Part shown: piece by piece, positions 11,907 to 22,556 of the stretch
Numbering within the stretch: the first letter of the stretch is position 1
Layout: every line of letters begins with the position of its first letter
Origin: Sarcocystis neurona
Lineage: Eukaryota > Apicomplexa > Conoidasida > Eucoccidiorida > Sarcocystidae
Reading direction: 5' to 3'
DNA length: 64,000 bases
Assembly (NCBI GenBank): GCA_000727475.1
Contig: KL647289.1
Coordinates: 1,738,036 to 1,802,035 of the forward strand
Program-made: the position numbers and the translations under genes
Notes under the pieces: model-generated
What the model was told of the DNA's origin: nothing
Databases searched by the model: none
The model's input: the letters and a program-made list of their open reading frames with translations, nothing else

Positions 11907-14900
11907 CTAGTACCCGCGCTGCCGCATCTCTCCTACTGCGTCTTCCCATCTCGTTATCCGGCAACTCCTTGCGCGTACCCGTTGCATTTCTTGGAGTTTC
12001 TTGAGGGCGGCTTCGGCGGTTTCATCTACGCCGACTTTGTTGACGACGGCCTGCACACCCTCTAGAACTGCACCTATCAGACCAATGGAAAGGCGATCCG
12101 CTTCCTTCTTTCTGTTTTCTCCCTCCACTTCAGGAGGATAGACTATGTCTAGCATGACGCGGATGCCGGGGTCGCACTGAATGATGCCAAAGATGGTGAC
12201 GAGCGCTGTGTGTACACCCTGAGGCATGCCGAAGATGCAGACGAGTCGCTCTGGGGTGTTGAGTCCCTTCTTGGAAACAGCGATGCGCGTGAGTGTGGCC
12301 TCCCGGATTTCTCGAATGCGGGACCCTCCCGCGCCTATGATGCTTGAGCAGCAGGTGTGAGGAACAATCATCTTGCCGTACATCTGGTCGTACGACAAGT
12401 TGGGGTGCACCTCCTTACACTTTTCTATGATCGCAATGGCGGCGTTGTTGATTGCCTCTGCACTTCCAGAGAGCCCCAGCACCCGCTCCCCAGGGCACCC
12501 AGGAAAGACCGTAGTGGGGGGAGCAAACTTCATAACGCACTGTGTGGCTTCAGACAAGCTCACGATCGTCTGGCAGTCCTTGCCGATCAGTGCATTGGCG
12601 AGAGCGTTGTCAATGAGCAACTTTAAGAAGCACGGCCCGGTGAAAGACACGTCGCGGTCGTCAGGAAGAGGCGGTCGCCGCCCGGCTTCCTCGTCCATGC
12701 CTTCTCGCTGGACCGCTTGCTCCGCCCACTCGGGCATTTCTAATCGTGTGCCCGTGCCGTAGCACTGGTGCACGTGCTGCCCGTGGTTCGGGTCTGCATG
12801 CATGAAGGGTAGCATCGCCCTTGCAGCCGCAGCCACCGCAGCGTATGTCCCAGTGATTGTCACTACTCTTTCCCAGCGGTCGACCACCGGCACGTTGTCG
12901 CGCGTGTTGATTTGGATCCGCGTGTTGGTAATGTGACGCAGCTGCTTTACTCGGTGCCCCCCAGTCCCAATAATTAGCGAAGCTGCGCTGTTAGACGCAC
13001 ACATGCGCCAAGTCACCTGAGAGGCCTGGCCGGCCATAATACACGCAGCATACACTTTCTCCAACACAGCCATTGTCGCCTTGTCCACGGACGCAGGCTG
13101 CCCCGATATGACGAGCACTCGCTCCAGGATTCCCGGCATTTCGGGATCCATGACCTTTGCCTGGACGCAGCAGGTCTTCTCAATCACTCGCAGCGGGCAG
13201 CTCTTATTCTCCATTTCACTCTTCACCGTCCCAAGCAGTAGCGTCGTCACCAAGTCGGATATGACCACCTTGACGTACGCGGGCCCGCGCATCTCCACCA
13301 CGTGGTGATCGATAATTCCTCGCAAATTCGTCATGCGGACCAGCTCGTCCTGAACGTTCAGCCCCTGCAGCACGCGCTGAAACTGAAGCCCCGGCACCAG
13401 CGCGCTCGGCAGTGCGGGCTCCTGCAGCACAATCCGCGGCACTGTGGGCAAAGGCGACGGTGACCTTCGACGGCGGCGACGTTCCTCCGTGTAACGCACG
13501 TATTTCACATTCATGTAGTCCCGCTGCTGCAAGAAGTACTGGAGAGAAAAGGACACACAAGCAAGCGCGCGCTGGACATCTTGAAGGGTCCCTCGCAGCG
13601 TCAACAGACGTTCTCTGCAACCCCACCGCATCTCCTGCCGACGCGATAACTTCATACGTGCCCCTTCTAACACGTGGAGGTCACGCAGCAGAGTTCCTGA
13701 AGGCCACACGCTGCGCTGCCGCAACAATCGCTCCTGCTCGAGCTTCTGGCGCTCCTGTTGCTGTTGCTGAAGTTGCTCCGGAGTCAGTTCAGTCTGTTCC
13801 TGCTGCTGGCCACAAGGTGGAGGTGGCGGGCAAGGAGCAGTGGCAGAAAACATGGCACCTGCAGAAGAAGGAAGAGGAAACTCCTGCTGCTGTGAAGGCA
13901 TACTAGGGGAAGGCTGCGCATGCGAAGGGGCCCGCTGCTGCTCTGATGGGGACGCTTGCTGCTGGTGATGAACGGCTTGCTGCTGCTGCTGCTCTTCGAG
14001 GGGAGCGTCTGGGTGCGGTGCGCAGCCGGGCTCAGAAGGAGCGGAAACAGAAGATGTGGAGTCACAAGGAAGACCAGAGGCAGACACGCCTGTGCCTGGG
14101 GATGCCGCTACGCCTGCTGCGCGGGACTGCATTGGCGAGGACGCCACAGTAGCACCAGCAGCAACAGTAGTGCCATCATCTTCCTTGCAAGCTGCGTTGC
14201 TATTGCTGCCTGTCCCGTTTTCCTGCTCGGGCTGCTTCTCGGGTGCACCGGTCCCCTCGGGTTTCTGCTGCCAAGCTCCATCCGTAGAGGCCTCCTGCTG
14301 CTCACGCTGCCGCTGCGGTTCCTCTAGTTGTTGCTGGGTTGGACGCTCCCGTTTCACTTGCTGCTGCACCGCTACTTGTTGCTGCTGCTCCGAAGAACAC
14401 GGCGGTTTCTGTTCGTCGTCCTGCTTGATGGCCTGCACTCGGACGTCCTGGTGTTGCTGCTGCTCGGGTTTAGCGGGCCTCTGTTGCTGCGAGTCCTGCG
14501 TTGATGAATGCTGCTGCTGCTCCTCGAGTTTCACTGCGTCGGCCACCGAACTGGGAGAGACAGACTTCTCTGTTACAGGTGGAGCCGGTGTTATTGCTTC
14601 GCTCCCAGCTGCTCCAGTGGGGAGTCCATCACCGGCTATGGTAGCAGCGCTACCAGTTCCTGCTGAATCTCCGGTGGCCGCTGCTGCTGCTGCTCCTTTC
14701 GCTGCGGCTGGTGGCGCCGCCGGTTGCTTCGTGAGGTCGAGAGAGCTCCACGGGGAAATGCGCATGTGTCGTACTGCATTCTGAGCAATTACAAACGTAA
14801 GTTCCGCCTCCAGCTCAGCCTCGTCGTCTTGCGGCTGCCCGCGTTGCTGTTGGCGGCCTTTCTGCTGCTGTCCTCTCTTTTGAAGCGCGTTCGTAGGCTG

Positions 14901-17900
14901 TAGTGGCTGCTGCTGCGCGCCTTTCTCCTGCGGCTGCCCCTCTCTATGCTTGTCTGCACCGCTGCTGTTCGATGCAGGGGTCTTCTGCAGGCGCGTCTTG
15001 TCCGGTGGCTGCTGCGGCTTCTTCACTGCCGTCTTTCTCACCCACTCCTGCAGCGCTTGCACACAGTTGGCTGTCGCACCTCCGTAGATGAGCAGCAGAC
15101 GCCGATCGGTATTCGGGAAGACGTCGTCCACAGCAGATAATTTCAGCTTGCATCCGTGCTGCTTTGCTAGACGGATCAAACCTCTATTGTCAATACCTAG
15201 AACAACGGGGGGGTCTCGAGCCCGAGGCAGAACCTTGATATAACACGGGCCTTGAAGGTCGGGTGGAAAGGGATCTCCCTGGCTGTTGCGTGTAGGGTCC
15301 GCAGTATTGAGGATTGCGAAGGAACTTCTGCTGCTGCTGCGACTCCTGCTTCGTCGCTGTCGCCTATGTCTCCAGCTGCTGCTACTGCTCGAAGTACTGC
15401 TACGGCTGCTGCTCCGCCCACTTTCGCTCCCACTGTCGCGTTCACTCCTCTGGCTACTACTACGGCTAGTGTTACTGGTGCTACGACTACTACTACTACT
15501 ACGGCTAGTACTACGGCTACTTCTGCTCCTGCTGCGGTGTCTGCTCCGGCTGCGTCTACTGCGGCTGCGGCTGCTTCCACTGCAGCTGCTCTTGCCGCTG
15601 CCACTCCTGCTGCTCGCTCTGCTCCGACTTGTGCGGCTGCTCGTGCTGCCGCTCGTCGACCTGCTGCTCCGGCGGCTTCGACGGCCACTCGAGCTGCGAC
15701 TCCGACTGCTGCTGCTGCTACTACTCCTACGTCGTGTGCTGCTCCTGCTGCTGCTACTGCCCTCTCTGCTGCTATTGCTCCGTCTGCCCCTCGCCCCCCG
15801 TCGTCGGCTTCCCCGATGGTTTCTATGCTTGCTGGGCCGTTTGCTGCCGCTGCGACCGCGGCGATGGCTGCTGCATCGGCTGCGGCTGCGGCTGGCACTT
15901 CTGCTATCCCAGCTCCCTGTCCTGCTGGGGCTGCGGCTGCTGTGATTCCTCCGCACGCTTGACCGCCTGCGCTTCTCCGTCCTTCCTTTAACGCTGCTGC
16001 TTGTGCTTCTGCAGCTGCTTCGACTGATGCTGCTTCTCTTCGCAAGATCCCCGTTGCGCACGGCTTCCTCGTTGCCGTTCCTCAGTGCTGCTGTTACTGC
16101 TGCTGCTGCGTTTGCTGCTGCCGCTGCGAGACTGGCTGCCCCTGCGGCAGCTGCTGCAGCAGAGGAAGAAAGAGAGGGAAATTGGTCTTGTCTATTTGTC
16201 GCAGCATCTGGTCCCTCGCAGCCAGGGTCTGCAGGACTATTCTGCTCTTGCTGTTGCTGCTTCTGCCTCTTGCTACTCTTGTCGTTGCCGCCACTCGTCT
16301 TCGTTTGCTTCTTGCTCTTCCTGTTGCGTCCCACATCTCCGGTGGTAGTAATGCCGTCTTGGTGGCTGCTCCTTCCCATGCTGTCTCTACTGCCGAGTAT
16401 CGGCTGCGTGCTGCAAACACTGTGCCTACTGCTGCTGTTGTGACTGATGGGCCTCGTCCTGTGGAGGCTTCCTTGCTTGTTGCCCTTCACGCTGTGTCTA
16501 TTGGTGCTTCTGGCTAGCTGTTTGCTGCCGCCGACGACCTGTTTTCGACCGCCGCTGCCAGCGCTGTAGCTACTGCTGCTAACACTCCGTCTACTGCTGC
16601 TCGCGCTGTGGGCCCTGGTGCAAGCGTCTGCTCGGACGTCTGCTGCAGCAACCGCGCTGTTGCTGTCGCCGGTGTTGCGGCTACTGCTGAGACTCCGTTT
16701 GCTCGTTCTGCTGCTGCTCCCTGGCGCGGTAGAGCGGAAAACATGCTGTCCTCCTGTGCAAGCAGCTGCACCACTTGCAACGAGTGTTGTTCGCCACTGC
16801 TCCTCGCTGCTTTCTTTACCTTCTTCCTTTTCGGTTGACATCTCGTCGGCTGCCTCCGTTGCATGGGCTACACCGTCACGCGTGCGCTGCTGCAAACGCA
16901 GCTCTCCGCTGTCGACTGGAGCCTGCTGCTGCTGCAGCACTTTCGTTTCGTGATCTGTTGCTTCCTGCTCCTTACGGCTGCTGGTGGTGGCTCCGTCCCT
17001 CAGTCTGCTCTTTTTACTCTTAGATCTTCTGCCGCTGCCTTTTTTTCCGTCCTTCTCCCGCCTTCTGTTGCTGCTGCGGTCCGCCTCTCCCTTTCTTCCT
17101 TCCTCCTCGCGTTTTTCCTGCTGCTGCGGCTGGATATATTTGTTTTTACTTCGGTGTCTATCTTCTCCGCTGCCGCCACTCGGTTGCTGCTTTTGGTGTC
17201 CATGTTGCCTCTGTCCTTGCTCGTGCACCTGCGGTTGCTCGGCTCCTGCTGCTGCTTCCTCCCTATTCACAGCGGCAGCAGGAACAGCCTCTGTCGCGCC
17301 TACGCTCCTGCTGGCGCTTTGTGTCCTCCCGTGTTTCGTCCTATTTCGCTCACGAGAGGCGCCCTTCGCGTGCTTCTCCGGCCGAGAGTCAGTCTCTCTC
17401 CTGCTTTTCTTATCTTTGCTGCTGCTGCTACTACTACCACTTTGGTGGCTGCTGCTATGGCCAGTGCGGCTGCTGCTGCTGTCACCTTCCTCTGCTCTCC
17501 GGCCGCTTCTCTTCTCATTCGACTTCCCGACCTTCTCCGTACCCACCCCCGCTCTGCCTTCTCCAAGGACCTCCTCGGTGCTCCTCCCCCGCGTCCTCTC
17601 TTCTGCAGACAGCTGTGCCTCCCCGTGTTTGCTGATGCTGCTAATGTTGCAGCCGGTGCTGCTGCCGTCTTCGTTCCGCTGCTGCACTACAGTCGAAGAA
17701 AGGTGACTCAGAGTGGGACCATGAGCTTCACGCTTGGGTGATAAAGACGCCTGCTTCAGAAGGGACTTGTCGCCGTCTTTTGTCTGGCTCTCGCTGTTGC
17801 CGTTGCCCTTTTCGACTGCACCAATATGCCGGTGACTTCTTTTCCTCTTGTCCCTCCTCTCTCCTTCGTGCCCCTCGTGTCTGTCTCGCCTGCTGCTGCC

Positions 17901-19472
17901 GCTGGGGTGCGCAACACTGTTGCTGCTGCTGTCGCCTACGAGGGCGCTGTTCTTGCTACACCCGACGCTGCTGCTGCTAGGCCCATCAAGCTGCATGACG
18001 TGGCTGTGGGGTCCGCTGGTGCTGCTGTTGCCGTGCGTTCGCCTCCCGCTGTTACTGCTCTCCTCAGTCTGAGGTTTGGACGGAGCAACCTCTCCTGTCG
18101 CAGACGCGCTGGCATGTTGATGTGGAGAAGAAGATGGCGACCGCTCGCGTCGCCGGTGTTTCCGGTCTCGGTGTCTCGTCGCCCCATCTGATGCTCCATG
18201 TCCTCTTTTGTCCTTGACTTTTTCTTCCCCATCTCTGGCCCCCTTCTCCTTTTCTTCTGCTGCAGTCGCTCCCTCTTTCTTCACACCTTGCTCCTCTGCA
18301 CCGCGTCGTCTTTTCTTCTCTGCTCTGCTGCCGCTGGCGTCTCTCTCTCTCCGCCTCTCTCGCTGTCTTTCCTCTTTGTGCTCGCGCCCACCCCCTGCCG
18401 AATCCAACTTGCTTGTCTTCGTCCCTGACTCCGGTACGTCTCCTGTGACTGTTTTCTCTCCTTTCAGTGGTGCTGCTCCTGTTTTCACCACCTCCTGTGC
18501 TGCTTTATCTGCTGCTCCACCTGGTTCTGCTGCGTGCCTTTTGTCCTTGGAGGGCAGCGCTGGTGTTTCTTCCAACTTTTTCTCGCTCGCTGCCTGCTCC
18601 TGCCGACGCTCCCGATGGCTTCTGTGGGGTTTGCTGGTGCGTCCCCCGTGTTGATGTCTCTCTTGCGCTGCCGAGTGTGCGATCTGGGCACTGTGCGTGC
18701 CACCAATTGCTGCTGCAGCAGCATCCGCAGCAGTCCTCTCCTGTTCGCTGCCACCTTCTCTCTCCACGACAGGCCCATCCGTCTTGATGTTCCTGCTTTC
18801 TTTGCTGCTCTTCTTCTCTTTTCCGCTCCGGCGGTCCTTCCGGCTTCTCACGCTTCCACCGAGTGCAGCTGGTCCCCCGGAAGACGCTGCTGCTGCCCCT
18901 GCTTCTTCCTCGCTATGCTGTCTCTCTATGTTATCCGTCGTCTCCCCACGACGTCCTTTCTCGTCATGTCGGGGAGCCCTACTTGTACTGTTGTTGCCCG
19001 TGCTGCTATTGCTGCTGCTGCTGGCAGCCCTTTCGGCCGCGCGTCTCACCCTGTCGTTTTTCTCTTGTCGTCTCCCTCGTCTCCATGCATGTAAATTTTC
19101 TTCCTCTCTCCGCTTCTCACGCAGCTCCTCTGAGTCCCCTCCTCCTCTTTCTGCTCCTCCAGAATTTTCGACTGCACTTCCTACTCTCGTGCTGCACTCT
19201 GCAGTGCCACTTACTCTTTTGTGGCTACTACTGCTGCTGTTTCTGCTGCTGCTGTGTGGTTTTCTGCTATTGAGACGATGGCCGCCGCTGCTCTCTCTGT
19301 TGCTGTTGCTGTGCCTGCTGTGGCGCTGCTGATGCGGTGCTTGCTCTGTGCTGCTGCAACGGGGCATCTTACTGTTTCGCGTGGTGTGAGACTCGCGGCT
19401 GCTACTGCTACCTCCTGCCGCAGCTGATGCGGCTGCCTGGGGTGTCTCCACTGTCGCCGTGCCGCTCATCAT
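11907..19472 (-). CDS. Giant RS-domain, multi-KH RNA-binding protein (2521 aa)
   Basis: A single open frame from ATG-ATG at 19472 to TAG at 11907. Residues 1 to about 1150 are disordered Ser/Lys/Arg/Glu/Gln-rich. About 1155-1385 is a dense RS domain like those of splicing proteins. KH-like modules follow: KH1 about 1405-1480 (degenerate loop); a split KH2 whose first half (VIAQNAVRHM) is near 1560 and second half (LLTLRGTLQDVQRAL) about 1920-1980, separated by about 336 Gln/Ala/Ser/Pro-rich residues; KH3 about 2060-2145; KH4 about 2151-2225 with a classic GxxG loop (GTGG near 2168); KH5 about 2278-2358 (GKDC loop); and KH6 about 2367-2435 (GAGG near 2380). KH domains bind single-stranded RNA or DNA, and RS tails mediate spliceosomal contacts. 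A role in nuclear RNA processing is therefore inferred. The many homopolymer runs are AGC, GCA and CAG codons. Introns inside the low-complexity half cannot be excluded, but none is needed. Confidence 0.92.
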   Translation of the reverse strand: MMSGTATVETPQAAASAAAGGSSSSRESHTTRNSKMPRCSSTEQAPHQQRHSRHSNSNRESSGGHRLNSRKPHSSSRNSSSSSHKRVSGTAECSTRVGSAVENSGGAERGGGDSEELREKRREEENLHAWRRGRRQEKNDRVRRAAERAASSSSNSSTGNNSTSRAPRHDEKGRRGETTDNIERQHSEEEAGAAAASSGGPAALGGSVRSRKDRRSGKEKKSSKESRNIKTDGPVVEREGGSEQERTAADAAAAAIGGTHSAQIAHSAAQERHQHGGRTSKPHRSHRERRQEQAASEKKLEETPALPSKDKRHAAEPGGAADKAAQEVVKTGAAPLKGEKTVTGDVPESGTKTSKLDSAGGGREHKEERQRERRRERDASGSRAEKKRRRGAEEQGVKKEGATAAEEKEKGARDGEEKVKDKRGHGASDGATRHRDRKHRRRERSPSSSPHQHASASATGEVAPSKPQTEESSNSGRRTHGNSSTSGPHSHVMQLDGPSSSSVGCSKNSALVGDSSSNSVAHPSGSSRRDRHEGHEGERRDKRKRSHRHIGAVEKGNGNSESQTKDGDKSLLKQASLSPKREAHGPTLSHLSSTVVQQRNEDGSSTGCNISSISKHGEAQLSAEERTRGRSTEEVLGEGRAGVGTEKVGKSNEKRSGRRAEEGDSSSSRTGHSSSHQSGSSSSSSKDKKSRRETDSRPEKHAKGASRERNRTKHGRTQSASRSVGATEAVPAAAVNREEAAAGAEQPQVHEQGQRQHGHQKQQPSGGSGEDRHRSKNKYIQPQQQEKREEEGRKGEADRSSNRRREKDGKKGSGRRSKSKKSRLRDGATTSSRKEQEATDHETKVLQQQQAPVDSGELRLQQRTRDGVAHATEAADEMSTEKEEGKESSEEQWRTTLVASGAAACTGGQHVFRSTAPGSSSRTSKRSLSSSRNTGDSNSAVAAADVRADACTRAHSASSSRRSVSSSSYSAGSGGRKQVVGGSKQLARSTNRHSVKGNKQGSLHRTRPISHNSSSRHSVCSTQPILGSRDSMGRSSHQDGITTTGDVGRNRKSKKQTKTSGGNDKSSKRQKQQQQEQNSPADPGCEGPDAATNRQDQFPSLSSSAAAAAAGAASLAAAAANAAAAVTAALRNGNEEAVRNGDLAKRSSISRSSCRSTSSSVKGRTEKRRRSSVRRNHSSRSPSRTGSWDSRSASRSRSRCSSHRRGRSGSKRPSKHRNHRGSRRRGARGRRSNSSREGSSSSRSSTRRRSSSSSSSRSRSSSGRRSRRSSRSTSGSTSSRTSRSRASSRSGSGKSSCSGSSRSRSRRSRSRHRSRSRSSRSTSRSSSSSRSTSNTSRSSSQRSERDSGSESGRSSSRSSTSSSSSSWRHRRQRRSRSRSSSRSSFAILNTADPTRNSQGDPFPPDLQGPCYIKVLPRARDPPVVLGIDNRGLIRLAKQHGCKLKLSAVDDVFPNTDRRLLLIYGGATANCVQALQEWVRKTAVKKPQQPPDKTRLQKTPASNSSGADKHREGQPQEKGAQQQPLQPTNALQKRGQQQKGRQQQRGQPQDDEAELEAELTFVIAQNAVRHMRISPWSSLDLTKQPAAPPAAAKGAAAAAATGDSAGTGSAATIAGDGLPTGAAGSEAITPAPPVTEKSVSPSSVADAVKLEEQQQHSSTQDSQQQRPAKPEQQQHQDVRVQAIKQDDEQKPPCSSEQQQQVAVQQQVKRERPTQQQLEEPQRQREQQEASTDGAWQQKPEGTGAPEKQPEQENGTGSNSNAACKEDDGTTVAAGATVASSPMQSRAAGVAASPGTGVSASGLPCDSTSSVSAPSEPGCAPHPDAPLEEQQQQQAVHHQQQASPSEQQRAPSHAQPSPSMPSQQQEFPLPSSAGAMFSATAPCPPPPPCGQQQEQTELTPEQLQQQQQERQKLEQERLLRQRSVWPSGTLLRDLHVLEGARMKLSRRQEMRWGCRERLLTLRGTLQDVQRALACVSFSLQYFLQQRDYMNVKYVRYTEERRRRRRSPSPLPTVPRIVLQEPALPSALVPGLQFQRVLQGLNVQDELVRMTNLRGIIDHHVVEMRGPAYVKVVISDLVTTLLLGTVKSEMENKSCPLRVIEKTCCVQAKVMDPEMPGILERVLVISGQPASVDKATMAVLEKVYAACIMAGQASQVTWRMCASNSAASLIIGTGGHRVKQLRHITNTRIQINTRDNVPVVDRWERVVTITGTYAAVAAAARAMLPFMHADPNHGQHVHQCYGTGTRLEMPEWAEQAVQREGMDEEAGRRPPLPDDRDVSFTGPCFLKLLIDNALANALIGKDCQTIVSLSEATQCVMKFAPPTTVFPGCPGERVLGLSGSAEAINNAAIAIIEKCKEVHPNLSYDQMYGKMIVPHTCCSSIIGAGGSRIREIREATLTRIAVSKKGLNTPERLVCIFGMPQGVHTALVTIFGIIQCDPGIRVMLDIVYPPEVEGENRKKEADRLSIGLIGAVLEGVQAVVNKVGVDETAEAALKKLQEMQRVRARSCRITRWEDAVGEMRQRGY
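13740..14735 (-). repeat. CAG-rich coding expansion splitting KH2
   Basis: A Gln/Ala/Ser/Pro-rich insert of about 336 codons lies between the two halves of the second KH module. Gln runs are mixed CAG/CAA and many are short (3-5). It is fully in frame with both flanks. Confidence 0.7.
15290..16010 (-). repeat. RS-repeat coding microsatellite (Ser/Arg codons)
   Basis: Imprecise AGC/AGT and CGA/CGT codon alternation encodes the RS domain of the KH protein. The trinucleotide periodicity also keeps all antisense frames open, which produces long Ala-rich or Leu-rich shadow ORFs on the plus strand. Confidence 0.8.
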
Positions 19473-22400
19473 CTTGCTGCATCAGCAGGGAGAGAATGAA
19501 GCTTTTCTGTGAGAGCTGCTGCGTAAGGTGTTTTACCTGTTTCAGCGCTGCCGTAGCCAAAACGTGGCCACCGGTGCTCACTCAGCGAAAACCGTTGCAG
19601 CCCCTTCTGGCATCACGTGGACTATTACTCTGGGAGGCTGCAGCTGTGTCGCCTGCTGCTGTTGGGTGCAGCAATAGCAACTGCTGTTCTTGTGTCGTTG
19701 CTGCTGCTGTTGCCGCAGCTGCTCCTCCTGCAGTCTTGTTGCCGCTGTAGCTGCAGCTACTGGTGCTATCACTCTCAGAAGATTACGCACTACGCAAACG
19801 GTGCCCAGCACTCGTAGTTTTCAGCTTTCTGCCTTACCGGCAGTTGACATTGTTGGGGGAATGACGGCAAAACATTAAGAAGAAGAAAGTGAAGTCACGC
19901 ACGGACGACTACACGAGATAGGACGCTTGCGGCACAGAAGGCAGAGGTGGGTGGAAGTCTCTCATCGATTTAGCAGTCGATAGTTGGCAAAAGGGCTGCT
20001 GCCTGGCGCGCCGTACGGTCAGTGCTGCTGCTATCCGACTGAAGAGCTCCATCTGGTGCTGTAAGGCGGCACAGCCAGCAGCTGATCTGGCGGTACACTA
20101 CCACAGTGCTTCCTGAGGTCATTCCCACCAGTAACCGCACCGACAGCTTCGCGTTTCAGTTGCAGTGTCGTAGGGTGGGCTGCCGGTGCTGCTCTCCGCC
20201 GCTCGGTATGCTGACGGGGTGTGCGAACGGAAAATATACGTGCGCTGCTGAGTCAGCCTACTCCAAATTTTCCCCTGCTTGTGCTGCGGGCGCTGCTGCT
20301 GACGGTTTAGCGTCTGTTTGACCAAGCCACGCTCTGTTGCTATCTCTCCTGGTGCTTCTTACGCAGATTTCAGGCATCCTATTGCGTGTACGAGGTCAGT
20401 GGTTAGTCAAATACAGGAACATAATCAGTCGAAGACCACCGCAGGAACCACCTCTTGCCGCCAGCCGCTGCAGGCTGTAGCAGCCGGTCCAGCACCGCAA
20501 GGTAGCTACTGAAGAGGTAGCAGGAACAGCACGTGAGGATCCGTTATCATCGGCGGTGATGCTGTCTCGAATGGGCAGCATCCTACCGACAGACGGCCAG
20601 GCTCATCTTTTGTTGTGACTGTTGCTACAGCGGGCCGCGGCAGGAGTAGGGAGACACGAGAGGGCATACAAGCAGCAACAAGAGGTACCCACTGGATGGC
20701 AGCGGCACGGGGGTAACATCAGTCGTGTATGGCGGCAGCACCGCCGCCAGCACCGGTCGTAATACTCAGCAAACCTGGGCAGCAGCGTATCCTTGCATTT
20801 GCGATACTCCAGTGAAGACTGTATCTTCAGATTTGATGGGCGAAGACACACGTTGAGCCGGAGCAGGAAGCAGCGGCAATAGCAGCACCGGCAAGGCGGT
20901 TGCAGCCGGCAGCAACACGACAAACAGCAGAGATACGCCGCATAGAACAGCGGCAGTAAGGGAGCGGCAGCAACAGCTACAAGAATCACACAAACAATCA
21001 AGGAATGCAAGGGGTTGTGGCAGCAGGAATCAAGATGGCGAGCACAGGGGACAGCACGGGGTAGGTAGGCACCTCTTGTCCCCGGTGACCTTTTAAGAAC
21101 CGTACAGGGCACCGTGGCAGTTCGACAACTAGAAAAACGCAAATTTAAGAAGCGTGGGAGAGCATCGGGTGAGAAGAAGTGCAGAAGTTGAAGAAAAGGG
21201 AGGAGAGAGGGGGCGCGTGCAGGGGACCTCTGTAAAGCTTCGACGGCGATGATGATGTACGATTTGACATACACGGAAAAAAAGACACTTATCTTCTGCA
21301 CTCATTGTTGTTGAAAAAGGATTTGGATGATTCGCAACTCAGTTGGGCATTCCTCTAGGTCAAGATTACAGTGTCTCCTGGAATAATGTTTCTGCTCGCG
21401 CCCCAAGAAAGCGGTACCTGCTGCACAAACCACTGCCCCTCGGTGTACACAAGGAGCCCCGGTTTGCCCCGCGGCGCACGGTAGGGACACTTAACCGTGG
21501 CTGCTAGTGCTCAGACCGACCCTGTTGGAAATAGTGGCAGCGGCAGTAGACGCAGCGGAGATCATCACATGGCAAAAGTACTTTTCCAGCATGTGAAGCC
21601 ATGCACTGCACAGATCGTGCTGCTACTGCTGTCCAGGGTCAAATAGGTCTGTAACGCATGGCACAGTGTGTCCAGCGACTGCTGTTGTGCTCGTGCCGCT
21701 ACCGTTGTTGCCCCGTGCTCCCGGCCGGACTACTCCTCCAGTTACAGATCTTGAGCGATCTTTTGCCGACACGATATATCCCTGGTGTCGCCAGTGACTA
21801 CTGGTGCCGCTGCTGCAATTGCCGACGCTGCCAGGGCCGCGGGTGGGGAGATAAAAGAAGCCATTTTCAGGATCGCCGCCGGGGCAGCGGTGTGCCTGGC
21901 CGCTGTGCCATAGATCCACCTACTGCGTTGCTGATCCGGCTTCCGTGCTGCTGCCCGTGCTGCTCTCTGGCATTGCTTTTGCATTAACAGCTTAACGTGC
22001 TGCTCCCTGGTTTGTTGCTCGAGCTACTGCGGCTGCGGCTCCTGTTCCTGTGCGTTACACCTGAGTCGGAGTGCTAGATAAAAGGCGCGTGGCCGCGAGC
22101 TATGCGCGTCGGATGTCCGAGGTCCCGCAGAAAACGCCAGCATTTCTGGACTGCGCTCCGTAGATAGGGAATGCTCGTGGAACACAAGGAGGAAGAATGA
22201 GAACAAATAAAGGGGGGGAGGTGAAAGGGCAATCTACATTCGTAGAAGAGAGCAACACTGACGTTATTGAAAACCCTTAGCTGCGGCGAAGGAGAAACGA
22301 AAGAAAATTACACCACTGGAGAGGAAATGTTGTTGGTCTACGTTACACATACTTGTCAACTTGGAAGGGCTAGACGATACACACCGCCGCAAGATCGTAG

Positions 22401-22555
22401 CAGCAATTTCTCGATCTCCGTGCTACTTCCTCACCTTGAGGAGAACGCTATCGCAATGATACCGGCTGCTGGTGCGCCGCCTACTGCAAGATTGGATGGT
22501 CGTTCTCGTGATGCTGTCCCTGCTGCTCGTCAAGGTCCGGTGCATGTGGTAGTCA
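19473..22555. other. CAG/CTG-rich upstream region, no supported gene
   Basis: Immediately upstream of the KH start (19473-19820) the minus strand is CAG-rich (a QQQQQ-encoding frame at 19578-19811 without a usable start). It may hold the promoter and 5' untranslated region. At 20.6-21.3 kb the plus strand is CAG-rich and at 21.6-22.0 kb the CTG is on plus. Frames are open on both strands because of the triplet repeat, and none carries a domain. Confidence 0.45.
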
Positions 22556-22556
22556 T

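Noticed and set aside
15252..15962. 236-codon Ala-rich ORF on plus
   Set aside because: It is exactly antisense to the RS domain of the KH protein. The Ser/Arg triplet periodicity keeps the opposite strand open.
16863..19427. Several Leu/Ser/Cys-rich plus ORFs of 130-290 codons
   Set aside because: All are antisense shadows of the Ser/Lys-rich half of the KH gene, with no domains and mutually overlapping.
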